Source of the DNA: Bacillus sp. 103mf
GTDB taxonomy: Bacteria; Bacillota; Bacilli; Bacillales; Bacillaceae_G
DNA: 64,000 bases
Direction: 5' to 3'
Assembly: GCF_900116295.1 (NCBI RefSeq)
Contig: NZ_FPAF01000009.1
Span: 49,097-113,096, forward strand
Shown: piece by piece, positions 37,436 to 45,807 of the stretch
Layout of the letters: every line of letters begins with the position of its first letter
How positions within the stretch are numbered: position 1 is the first letter of the stretch
Program-made: the position numbers and the translations under genes
Notes under the pieces: generated by a model
What the model saw: the letters and a program-made list of their open reading frames with translations, nothing else
Databases searched by the model: none
Told to the model about the DNA's origin: nothing

Positions 37436-38631
37436 TTCTTTTCCCCCTCTTGTTTAGGCAAACCTCCAGGTCTCGTTCCTAATCCCGGCCTCCGCACATA
37501 AGCTTTGATATCAATGCCAACTTCCACTTGTGGAAAAATCTCATCCCACCTATCCTTCACTTTATCCCACTTGTCCGGATATTTTCGTTCAAAGGCTTCT
37601 GCAAAGTGAAAAACATCCGCTTTCATTTCTTTCTGTACCTTTTCTAAAGTCTGATTAAGCCGTTGTTGAATAGCCTTTGCCAATTTTTTTTGAATCATTT
37701 TATTTATTTCTGGTTTCATAACATCTAAATTAGTAGCGTTCTCTACGATACTTCCTTCAGTTCTAATATTTGCTGTTATTTTCCATTTATTATTTTCAAT
37801 TTTAGGAGCTATATCTGTATGTTCTTGAGTGAGTTCCATCGTTATGGTCTCTTTTTCCCCCTGAGGTTTCACTGCCACGACCGCTTCTAGAATTTCATTT
37901 CTTAACCAAAGGAGCCCTTTTGTCATTTCTGGATTAATTTTTCCAATCATTTTGTCTTTCTTAAAAATAGATGTTTCAAGGATAGAACCAAGTGTTTCCT
38001 TTTCTTCAATCTGTTCCAAATTTTTAGTATTAATGTAAGGAAGAATAGCTCCCCCCGCCTCTCCCGTAACCATTTGTTGAAAATCTTTTAAAGTGACAAC
38101 TGGACCCATTCGTTCATCCACAAGTTTCCGTAGGGACTTCCCTATATATCCCTCAAGCGGAGACTGAAGTGTTAAAAGATGAGCTGCATCCCCTTCACTG
38201 ACAAATAAATATGAACGATTCCGGGGTTCTGGGTGACGTACAAAGAAATCTATTTCATCATGAAGGCCCTCTTTCGCAGCCTGTTCCCCAAAAATATAAA
38301 CTCTGCATTGCCCCCAGAAGAGCTCACGGGGGGTTTTCGCTTGAATTTTTGACATAGCATCCGAAACATTTTTACCCAATGCGGTTCTCACTATAGTCGA
38401 TTTATCGTCTCCCCCTGCTTTAGCTTGTCCGGCACTCTTCTCCCCTTTAGGAATTAAGACCTGAACCGACACTTTAGTCTGATCTTTGCTTTTATCAATG
38501 GTTGTTGTTAATACAATTGCCATCTCAGTTGTTTCTATTCGATCCCAACAACCTGTGAGTGGAAGAAGACATATAAAAACGAGAAGAACTAAGAGTGATT
38601 TTTTTCTGCTAATAGGCACATAACGTTTCAC
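37432..38631 (-). CDS. spore germinant receptor C subunit, Ger(x)C lipoprotein
   Basis: The 399-residue product is a lipoprotein with lipobox LTGC (C28) followed by WDRIETTEMA, the invariant start of GerAC-type proteins. Landmarks are AKTPRELFWGQCRVYIFGEQAAKEG and GGAILPYI. In spores it sits on the outer face of the inner membrane with A and B subunits and is needed for nutrient-triggered germination. Its start overlaps the B gene by four bases. Together with the other members it forms a compact A-B-C-D operon on the minus strand. Confidence 0.9.
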   Translation of the reverse strand: MKRYVPISRKKSLLVLLVFICLLPLTGCWDRIETTEMAIVLTTTIDKSKDQTKVSVQVLIPKGEKSAGQAKAGGDDKSTIVRTALGKNVSDAMSKIQAKTPRELFWGQCRVYIFGEQAAKEGLHDEIDFFVRHPEPRNRSYLFVSEGDAAHLLTLQSPLEGYIGKSLRKLVDERMGPVVTLKDFQQMVTGEAGGAILPYINTKNLEQIEEKETLGSILETSIFKKDKMIGKINPEMTKGLLWLRNEILEAVVAVKPQGEKETITMELTQEHTDIAPKIENNKWKITANIRTEGSIVENATNLDVMKPEINKMIQKKLAKAIQQRLNQTLEKVQKEMKADVFHFAEAFERKYPDKWDKVKDRWDEIFPQVEVGIDIKAYVRRPGLGTRPGGLPKQEGEKK

Positions 38632-39743
38632 TGTTGGTGCTCTCCCTTCTTTTTGTTATGTTTCTGACGAACCATAGCCAGAAACAGGAGGCATGATGGA
38701 ATTACAAGGAGGAAAAGCGGTTTATAAAGTGGGCTTACCAATTTATAAAACTGACTCATTTCCGGTATATTAGGGTGTGCCCATATGCCGAACACGACCA
38801 TAAGCAAACCGTAAGGAAAGACAACAGGACGATAATCAGACAAATTTAACCATTGAGCAGTACCTAATGCAAGAGCATAGTAGAAAACCGATATTTTAAG
38901 GAAAATCCCCGTTACCCAAACCACCATAACGATGGCTTCTAGGTTTTCAAAAAAATCGCTAATATTGATATATCGAGCTGCCTCAAACACCGGATAAAGG
39001 TAGTTACTGGTCATTTTTCCTCCAAATAAGAAAAGGACGGTAAGGTTGATTACTACCATCGTGAGTGTAACTGCCAAAACAGAGATCATGCCCCATTTCT
39101 TTCCCTTCTCCCTATCTGTTAAGAAAGGTAATAAAAATGAAATGACGAAAAACTCTGTAAACCAACCTAACCCTGGGATAATCGCTCCCGATATAGAAGG
39201 CTTGATCCCATGCATCATGATGGGAAACATATTTTTGGTCTCAAAGTCCTGCAGAAGAAGAAGAAGCATAATGAATAAAGGAACAATAAATAATGGGATA
39301 TAAAGTTGAGCTAGTCTGCCCAATATTTCTATCCCTCCATAAACTACAAAGGCACAAAGCAAGGTAAGACAGGAAATGATAACAATACGTGGTGTTTGCG
39401 GGAGAATAGCCCCCACTGTGAACTCTGCATATTGCCGTAGAAAATTACCGATATTCTCCAGTAAGAAGAACAGGTAAAAAAAACTAATAAACTTTCCAAG
39501 AAAGCGTCCTATAATTTGTTCGCTGTATTGAATAAACGTCTCGTCGGGATAGATCTTGTTAAGCCGGTAAGCAAGAAACACTGAAAGAAAGCCCATGGAT
39601 GAAGCAAAAATAGGGGAAATCCACATATCCCGTTCTGCCTCCCTGCCCATAATTGTAGGAACGGCCAGAACAGTGGTTCCTAAAATCATAGGATACGCTA
39701 TGAGCCCCATTTGAATGGCAGAAATCTTTCCTTTCTCCAACAT
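38628..39743 (-). CDS. spore germinant receptor B subunit (GerAB/APC-like permease)
   Basis: The 371-residue product has about ten membrane segments and belongs to the spore germination group within the APC superfamily. The N-terminal ISAIQMGLIAYPMILGTTVLAVP and the LGRFLGKFISFFYLFF region are typical. In this family the B subunit is the likely germinant-binding part. It follows the A gene with two bases between them. The germinant is not predictable from sequence. Confidence 0.9.
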   Translation of the reverse strand: MLEKGKISAIQMGLIAYPMILGTTVLAVPTIMGREAERDMWISPIFASSMGFLSVFLAYRLNKIYPDETFIQYSEQIIGRFLGKFISFFYLFFLLENIGNFLRQYAEFTVGAILPQTPRIVIISCLTLLCAFVVYGGIEILGRLAQLYIPLFIVPLFIMLLLLLQDFETKNMFPIMMHGIKPSISGAIIPGLGWFTEFFVISFLLPFLTDREKGKKWGMISVLAVTLTMVVINLTVLFLFGGKMTSNYLYPVFEAARYINISDFFENLEAIVMVVWVTGIFLKISVFYYALALGTAQWLNLSDYRPVVFPYGLLMVVFGIWAHPNIPEMSQFYKLVSPLYKPLFLLVIPSCLLFLAMVRQKHNKKKGEHQQ

Positions 39744-39745
39744 GT

Positions 39746-41308
39746 TTATTCACCTCCCTTTGATGGATCAAGCTTCTGATTGGAAGATTGTCGGTCAGAA
39801 TCGTATTCTCCTGTTAAATGGGAACGAGGACTGATCATCCACCAAGGCGCCCGGAATAACACATCTTTCAAACCGCGCACTTTTACGGGAGCAATCGGAC
39901 TCAGATAGGGAACTCCAAAGGAGCGCAAGCAACACAAATGGATACTAATCGCAATTATCCCGAACATAATTCCAAGTAATCCAAGCGTTCCAGCAGCGAA
40001 CATTAAAGGGAAACGAAGCATCCTAAATGCTGTCCCTTGAACATAACGCGGAATCATGAAGGAGGAGATACCGGTGATGGCCACCACGATGACCATGATT
40101 TCGGAAACCAAACCAGCTTGGACAGCAGCTTCACCAATTACTAAAGCACCTACAATACTAACAGCAGCCCCAACTTGTTTCGGAAGCCGGACTCCTGCCT
40201 CACGTAATGCTTCGAATGTAAGTTCCATGATAAAAGCTTCTACGATTGTCGGGAAAGGAACAGGTTCACGTGATGCGACAATACTATTTAACAGCATGTT
40301 TGGAACCATTTCTTGATGAAACGTCATGATGGCTACATATATGGAGGGACCCAGAAGAGACATCCCAATAAATAAATAGCGCATCCATCGAATACAAGTA
40401 CTTATAAGAAATCGTTGATAATAGTCCTCCGGAGCCTGAAGCAACGAAAAAAACGTGACAGGCAAAATCAAAACAAAAGGTGTCTCATCTATCATGACAG
40501 CTACTCTTCCTTCCAAAAGATTTGCAGCTGTAACATCCGGGCGTTCTGTATTGAGGATTTGAGGGAATGGCGAAAAAGAATTGTCCTCAATCAATTCTTC
40601 GATATATCCGCTTTCCAGTACTCCATCCAGTTCGATTCGTTGTAGCCGGTTTTGAACCTCTTCAAGAAGCGTTTGGTCTACAAGTCCTTCAATGTAAGCA
40701 ATCACCACATCTGTTTGCGTATAGCGCCCGATTTTCATCGATTTCAATTTCAAATCTGGACTTTTAATTTTTCTACGCAAGAGGGATGTGTTGATTCTTA
40801 AAGTCTCCACAAAACCGGATCTTGGCCCTTGTATCACCCCTTCTGCAACCGGTTCTTCAATTGACCGTTTCTCCCATTTAGACAACCCTAAAGAAAGAGC
40901 CTGTTTCTCTCCCTCTATTAAAAGAAGGGGATTTCCTTGCAGAATCGATTCTATCCCTTCATGGACGGTATCCACTTCTTGTATACTGGCTACCGCAATT
41001 TTGCTTTTCTTTAATTGATTTATAATGTCTTTTTGTTCGGTTATATTCTGCATTAGAGGAGAAAGGAGATTTTTATCCATTTCTTCAAGGTCAGATAAGC
41101 CTTCAATATAAATCAAAACAGCTTTGATTTGATTCCCAATTAAAAAGGAACGGAAAATTACATCTGAACAATCGGTAAAAATCATTTGAAAAAAATGGAG
41201 ATTTTGTTCTAAATCCGAAAAAAGAGGTTGGGAATATTTTTGAATCTCCTTTTTTGGAGATAAGAGCGATCTATTTTTTGACTTTATTGGAGAATTTCTT
41301 CGAAGCAT
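39746..41308 (-). CDS. spore germinant receptor A subunit (GerAA type)
   Basis: The 520-residue product has a soluble N-terminal half (about 1-270), then a membrane part with about five segments. Landmarks are EGPRSGFVETLRINTSLLRRKI-type text near residue 168 (GPRSGFVETLRIN), EILNTERPDVTAANLLEGRVA-like NTERPDV, and EAFIMELTFEALREAGVRLP. GerAA subunits form a ring-shaped ion channel in the receptor. It is the first gene of the operon. Base use looks slightly richer in G and C than its neighbours, which may hint at later acquisition, but this was judged by eye. Confidence 0.9.
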   Translation of the reverse strand: MLRRNSPIKSKNRSLLSPKKEIQKYSQPLFSDLEQNLHFFQMIFTDCSDVIFRSFLIGNQIKAVLIYIEGLSDLEEMDKNLLSPLMQNITEQKDIINQLKKSKIAVASIQEVDTVHEGIESILQGNPLLLIEGEKQALSLGLSKWEKRSIEEPVAEGVIQGPRSGFVETLRINTSLLRRKIKSPDLKLKSMKIGRYTQTDVVIAYIEGLVDQTLLEEVQNRLQRIELDGVLESGYIEELIEDNSFSPFPQILNTERPDVTAANLLEGRVAVMIDETPFVLILPVTFFSLLQAPEDYYQRFLISTCIRWMRYLFIGMSLLGPSIYVAIMTFHQEMVPNMLLNSIVASREPVPFPTIVEAFIMELTFEALREAGVRLPKQVGAAVSIVGALVIGEAAVQAGLVSEIMVIVVAITGISSFMIPRYVQGTAFRMLRFPLMFAAGTLGLLGIMFGIIAISIHLCCLRSFGVPYLSPIAPVKVRGLKDVLFRAPWWMISPRSHLTGEYDSDRQSSNQKLDPSKGGE

Positions 41309-41676
41309 GACCGTCTCCCCTTTGAAACAGAATAAAAAAGAATCTTAATTTACTAAATTATTCTAAGCAAATGTACTTATTTTAATAGTTGTTGTTCTTT
41401 TTTTCAGTTCTGGTACAAAAAGAATTAAATAGCAAAATCGAAATGAATATTACCTAATAAATACGTCTGCTTCTTTCGTAATTAAATTCTTTATGATGAA
41501 CTTTCATAATAAGAATCGTCTAGATTGTTCGGTATTTACACTGTATTTTTATGTATATTTTGAAAACATTCGAGATTTGCGCCAGAACCAAATATAATGT
41601 TATTTTTGCAATTCCTTTGAAAAATATTCATCATTTAAGATGAATTCATATACAGGTTTTGTGTACCTATTAACTT
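41309..41676. other. upstream region of the germination operon
   Basis: AT-rich sequence with no recognisable gene. It should hold a forespore-type promoter for the operon, but no convincing sigma G site was pinned down by eye. Confidence 0.45.
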
Positions 41677-41875
41677 TTATCCCGCTATTTGCGGGCAGTA
41701 AGATCCCCACCTCAAGATTCAGCGAGAAACGTTGTCCAGCTCTAGCGGCTAGAATCTCCGGTCGTTTCGCCCCCTCCGACGAGGCAAAAAGCGCCTCTTT
41801 GTCAGGGGCGTGGGCGTCCTACGCTTCTGAGCGAGCCGCTTCCACTTTTCTAAAGAAGATAGGCGGGGGTAGTTC
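41677..41875. repeat. family A repeat A6 interrupted by another repeat
   Basis: The left end (TATCCCGCTATTTGCGGGC through CAAGATTCAG) and the middle (AAAGAAGATAGGCGGGGG) of family A are separated by about 129 bp at 41723-41851 that is not family A. The insert reads GTTGTCCAGCTCTAGCGGCTAG and later GCGAGCCGCTTCCAC, a GC-rich repeat type seen widely in Bacillus. The right half of family A is missing. (Motifs are shown only in short pieces.). Confidence 0.75.
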
Positions 41876-41925
41876 AATATACGAAACTGTTAACAGTATC
41901 AGAATTAAAAAATGAATTTTAACTG

Positions 41926-41959
41926 AAAAACACTAGCTCCGTAAAGGGCTAGTGTTTTT
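41926..41959. terminator. terminator after the antiporter gene
   Basis: A 12-bp stem (41926-41937 with 41948-41959) with flanking A and T tracts, downstream of the minus-strand antiporter gene. Confidence 0.85.
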
Positions 41960-41963
41960 GAAT

Positions 41964-43388
41964 TTAACTAATTTTTGTATCAAGTGTTTCTATGTTCTTT
42001 TCAGCGGTATTTTTCATGATAAATGGATAAAGAACTAATCCAATTACGAATAATCCTATTCCTAGTAAGAAAGTTTTTATATCAGCTGTCCCTGTTTTGA
42101 TAACCCAAATGGAATAAATAAGAGCAAGTACTGTGATGACTCCGTCCAATTTGCGAGAGCCTTGCATGTTGTTATATGTTTCACCAGTAATAATGAGTTT
42201 TAATTGATACAACGTTGAAACAAGATATGGAATTAAATAAGCAAGCGTAGCGACAACAATTGCAAAGTTATACGCTTCTGATACTGACCCAGAAATAGTA
42301 GAGAATAAGAATATTTGCGTCATAACATTTGTTAATAATAATGAGTTTTTCGGACTTCCTTTTTTATTTGTTTTTCCAAAGAAAGCAGGGAATAGTCCGC
42401 CTTTTGCTGCTTGATACGGAACTTCTGCACTTACAACGATCCAACCTACTGTAGAACCGAATAGAGAGACAAGTGCTAGAAATGCCATAATGTATGCACC
42501 TTTATTACCGATAGCCATATTCAATGCATCAACCAATGGTTTTTGTGATCCTTTTAGCGCATCTTGCGGAAGAGCACCCATTGTTAACAATGTAATTGAT
42601 ACATAAATAAGAAGCGCAATTACTAATCCGAAAATCGTTGCTTTTTTTACATCGCGCTGTGATTTTGCACGGTTTGAAAGCATAACAGCTGATTCAATAC
42701 CAATAAACGCCCAAAGTGTTGAGATGGCAGCAGCGTTGATTTGTCCGCCTAATGGAATGGATTTCCCAGCCTCATTCATAAAGGTTTGACCATCGCCGAA
42801 ATTCGCTGCATTAAAAATGAATAATGTAATGATAATAAACATCGTAAATCCAATAATTTTTGCAACTGTTGCAAGTAAGTTCATATTACCAGCACGATCA
42901 ATATTTTGAGAAAGAATATATTGAATGCCCCATAGCATAATACTACATACAGCAAATGTTAAGGCTTTTCCTAGTTCTAATGAGAAACCATTTGTCGTGA
43001 ATAAAACTTGTTTACTTTGCAGAACTGGGAAAAATGTAGATAAATATCCTGCAAATGAAATAATAACAGAAGCTGTTGCAGCCCAGTTTGCAGCCCAGTA
43101 ACCCCAAGCCATGCTATAACCAGCAACTTTCCCAGCTTTTGGTGAAGTGAACATTGCTTGCGCATAGCTTTGCGGACCTGCTTTTAAATTTGGTTTTCGC
43201 ATTGCTAAGTTTCCAAACACGAGCGCAATCATGAATACACCAAGCCCCGTAATTGTCCATGCAAGCGTGGACCCCATTGGTCCTGATACTTGCGCTAAAT
43301 TTGCCGGAAGCATAAACACGCCGCCGCCAACCATATTTCCAACAACGAATGCTGTTAAAATCCATAAACCCCATTTTTTTGTGTCCAT
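41964..43388 (-). CDS. APC-family amino acid antiporter (ArcD/YdgF-like)
   Basis: The 474-residue membrane protein has about twelve segments. The N-terminal FVVGNMVGGGVFMLPANLA and the mid-protein ALWAFIGIESAVMLS (seen as STLWAFIGIESAVMLSNRAK) are typical of basic amino acid/polyamine antiporters of the ArcD, LysI and CadB group. The gene is preceded by a leader peptide with four His codons and an attenuator at 43462-43626, which suggests that histidine or a histidine product is the substrate. The ATG follows AAAGGAGTTAGACG. It is a single gene on the minus strand. Confidence 0.85.
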   Translation of the reverse strand: MDTKKWGLWILTAFVVGNMVGGGVFMLPANLAQVSGPMGSTLAWTITGLGVFMIALVFGNLAMRKPNLKAGPQSYAQAMFTSPKAGKVAGYSMAWGYWAANWAATASVIISFAGYLSTFFPVLQSKQVLFTTNGFSLELGKALTFAVCSIMLWGIQYILSQNIDRAGNMNLLATVAKIIGFTMFIIITLFIFNAANFGDGQTFMNEAGKSIPLGGQINAAAISTLWAFIGIESAVMLSNRAKSQRDVKKATIFGLVIALLIYVSITLLTMGALPQDALKGSQKPLVDALNMAIGNKGAYIMAFLALVSLFGSTVGWIVVSAEVPYQAAKGGLFPAFFGKTNKKGSPKNSLLLTNVMTQIFLFSTISGSVSEAYNFAIVVATLAYLIPYLVSTLYQLKLIITGETYNNMQGSRKLDGVITVLALIYSIWVIKTGTADIKTFLLGIGLFVIGLVLYPFIMKNTAEKNIETLDTKIS

Positions 43389-43461
43389 GATCGTCTAACT
43401 CCTTTTGATGATAGTTTTTTTGTTTTATGATTTATTGTACCTAGTGTTTTTTGGAAATAAA

Positions 43462-43569
43462 AAAGAGCCATGTAGATAAAAAATACCTACATGGCTCTTT
43501 GCCTAACGTAGGTACAACGGGAATAACCCTTGTACCTACGCGTGAATTTTTCCGCTAGGTTTCAAGGGT
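43462..43569 (-). promoter_or_regulatory. transcription attenuator upstream of the antiporter
   Basis: Read on the minus strand, an 11-bp perfect hairpin (arms 43530-43540 and 43507-43517, CGTAGGTACAA type) is followed by a 14-bp terminator stem (43487-43500 with 43462-43475) and a T tract. TACCTAC in the first hairpin can instead pair with GTAGGTA at the foot of the terminator, and AACCCTTG after the leader stop can pair with CAAGGGTT in the first hairpin loop region. Such mutually exclusive pairings are the mark of attenuation. Confidence 0.75.
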
Positions 43570-43626
43570 TTACGTATGATGATGATGTTTTTGTGCAAAT
43601 GTAACTACAGTTGTATTTGTAAGCAT
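43570..43626 (-). CDS. histidine-rich leader peptide
   Basis: An 18-codon frame reads MLTNTTVVTFAQKHHHHT and then stops. Its ATG lies behind AAAGGACT. Four consecutive His codons stand immediately before the last codon, and an attenuator begins right after the stop. This is the layout of ribosome-mediated attenuation in his-type leaders. A ribosome waiting for charged tRNA-His would sit over the strand that competes in the downstream pairings. The gene is far below normal length limits. Confidence 0.78.
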   Translation of the reverse strand: MLTNTTVVTFAQKHHHHT

Positions 43627-43847
43627 AGTCCTTTGCTCCCTTTCTCCTCTGATTTTGAAGTAAGTATACTACATGTTTTTTAGAAAGGGAAGAGAAATGT
43701 ATATATTTTTTTATGAAAATTCGTATTAGTGATTAAATATTTATAGCGATGAAAGTATGGTTTTGTATGTATTTCTTTTTTTACAGGGAATATTAAGGTT
43801 GCTACAGAGTATTTGTAATATTTTTTGATGAACATGGAGGAAAGTAA
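43627..43847. other. divergent promoter region
   Basis: About 220 AT-rich bases between the leader peptide (minus strand) and the cytochrome gene (plus strand). It must contain promoters for both. No distinctive operator was found. Confidence 0.5.
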
Positions 43848-45806
43848 ATGGAAAATAGAAAGTCGGCTAGATCTCTTGCTTTGGGGATAATGTTTGTATG
43901 TATTGTCCTTTTTAACTTTTCAAAACCAACATATGCTTATATTCCTTCTGAAGATCAAATTGTAAAGAACAAACCAAATCATTACGGAACTGAGGGAAAT
44001 CAACCAGCCTATGATATTTGGGGACAAACGATTTCGCAAAAAAAGGCGAATGAGTTGTTGAAAACGAAAGAAGGCAAAGCTTTATTATCACCACAAAACG
44101 GAGCAGTGAAAATTGACAAGAATTTATTAAATTTGGGGAGAGAGTCTTTTTATGAAGAAACATTTGGAAATGAAGTGTTTCTTACAGACATAATGGGTAT
44201 TTTAAATGGTGCGTTAACTTTAGAAAATATTAAAAAAGCAATTCACGACTTACATGGAAAAGGGACAACAAATTTACGTGTTGAACTGGCAAAAACTGTG
44301 AAAATAGGAGATGAAACGTTTGAAAAAGGAACAAAGGTTGATACTGGCTTAGATGTTGCAAGAGGTTCTAATGAAGTATTAGGAATGCCTATTATTAAGT
44401 CTGAAGGAAGAGAGAAGATAGGAGTAAGCTGTGCCGCATGCCATGCAACGGTAACTAGAGATACAAAACAAGTTATTGAAGGTGCTGCAAATAATGATTT
44501 TAATGGCGGTCTCATTTTAGCACTAGGAACAAATTCGACAGCTTATTTTTCTCGTGCAGAAATTAAGTCATTACAAAACTATATAAAAGATTTAGGACGA
44601 ACAGTAGTAACTTCTGATGGAAAAAAAGCTCCGCTTCCTGATCCAGAGATGATAGAGGAGGCTGTAGATCGTACTTTATTAAAATGGCCAAGCGGAAACT
44701 TTGATGCGAGTAGTGATTTGGTGAATAATCCAACACAAATTCCAGATTCTTTTACATTTGGAGATCATCCTTATGGGTGGAATGGATTTGCACAAGCTGG
44801 TCCATTTAAAGGACTAAGTGTAATTAATAGTGCTGTAAATATTCAAGGATCAGATTTAACGACATTAGCACATGCTAGTCCATTCCTTTTCAAAATCGAC
44901 AAGGAAGTTTATTTAGGAACAATGTTACAAAATGCAGCGAATCTAAAATATCGATATGATCCTAAAATTGGAAAGAAACCATCTGAGTTCTTTGCTTCAG
45001 TAGACCCTACTCCAGGGGTACCAGGAGTAAATGAGTTAATTGCGCTTCCGACATTTCCAAGGCCGTCTTTAATCTCTCCAAATGGTTTATTATCAAATTC
45101 TCCTGGCTATCGGGTTATGGAGCAAAATAATGGAATGTCTGCATTACAAAATACATTCGTTTCCCCAAAACCACCATTATCTGTTGATGATAAGACGATG
45201 AAAAAGGGGAAGAACGTTTTTGCACGTGCAGGTTGTATTACTTGTCATGCAGGACAAATCTACACAAATAATAGGATTATTCCAGTTAATGAAATTAAGA
45301 CCGAGCCATCAAGAGCAAAAGCATTTGAAGCAATAGGTAAAGACTTAGCAGAGCCTATTATTTATTCACCGGATACACCTGTACCTGTACCAAAAGGGGC
45401 AAAATTGTTAAAAGTTCCAGCCTATTCATTAGATAAAGAGAAGATTAACTTAGCGTATATGTTAAATGGTTCACCTGGTGGTTATAAAGTTCCAAGTTTG
45501 TTAGGGCTTTATTGGGGAGCGCCGTATTTACATGATGGAGGTGTTGCGGTTGGCCAAAACGTGGAGAGTGAACTAGGTATGACAGGAACAGTATCAAAAG
45601 GAATTGAACCTAATCCGTTTAACAGCTTACGAGCATTAATTAATCAAAACTTGAGAAGAAAAGTAATCGAAGCAAACAAAAATTCAAAGGATTTACAAGA
45701 TGCACATATTACGGGAGAAGGACATGAATATTGGGTAGATTCTTCTACAGGTTTTTCAAAACAAGAGCAAGATGCGTTAATTAACTATTTACTCACATTA
45801 GAATGA
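43848..45806 (+). CDS. exported di-heme c-type cytochrome (peroxidase-like)
   Basis: The 652-residue product has an N-terminal signal peptide or anchor (about 7-30) and two covalent heme motifs, CAACH (C195, C198, H199) and CITCH (C463, C466, H467). The second lies in a typical cytochrome c domain with a later MLNGSPGGYKVPSLLG segment that contains a possible Met axial ligand. Large two-heme proteins of this shape resemble MauG/CcpA-type di-heme peroxidases. It should be outside the membrane and pass electrons to or from a quinol or peroxide. The ATG follows GGAGGAAAG. A TnpB element begins right after its stop codon. Confidence 0.82.
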   Translation: MENRKSARSLALGIMFVCIVLFNFSKPTYAYIPSEDQIVKNKPNHYGTEGNQPAYDIWGQTISQKKANELLKTKEGKALLSPQNGAVKIDKNLLNLGRESFYEETFGNEVFLTDIMGILNGALTLENIKKAIHDLHGKGTTNLRVELAKTVKIGDETFEKGTKVDTGLDVARGSNEVLGMPIIKSEGREKIGVSCAACHATVTRDTKQVIEGAANNDFNGGLILALGTNSTAYFSRAEIKSLQNYIKDLGRTVVTSDGKKAPLPDPEMIEEAVDRTLLKWPSGNFDASSDLVNNPTQIPDSFTFGDHPYGWNGFAQAGPFKGLSVINSAVNIQGSDLTTLAHASPFLFKIDKEVYLGTMLQNAANLKYRYDPKIGKKPSEFFASVDPTPGVPGVNELIALPTFPRPSLISPNGLLSNSPGYRVMEQNNGMSALQNTFVSPKPPLSVDDKTMKKGKNVFARAGCITCHAGQIYTNNRIIPVNEIKTEPSRAKAFEAIGKDLAEPIIYSPDTPVPVPKGAKLLKVPAYSLDKEKINLAYMLNGSPGGYKVPSLLGLYWGAPYLHDGGVAVGQNVESELGMTGTVSKGIEPNPFNSLRALINQNLRRKVIEANKNSKDLQDAHITGEGHEYWVDSSTGFSKQEQDALINYLLTLE

Positions 45807-45807
45807 A

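Noticed and set aside
41640-41915. 91-codon plus-strand frame with Ser/Arg/Pro-rich text
   Set aside because: It is made wholly of the nested repeats A6 and its insert.
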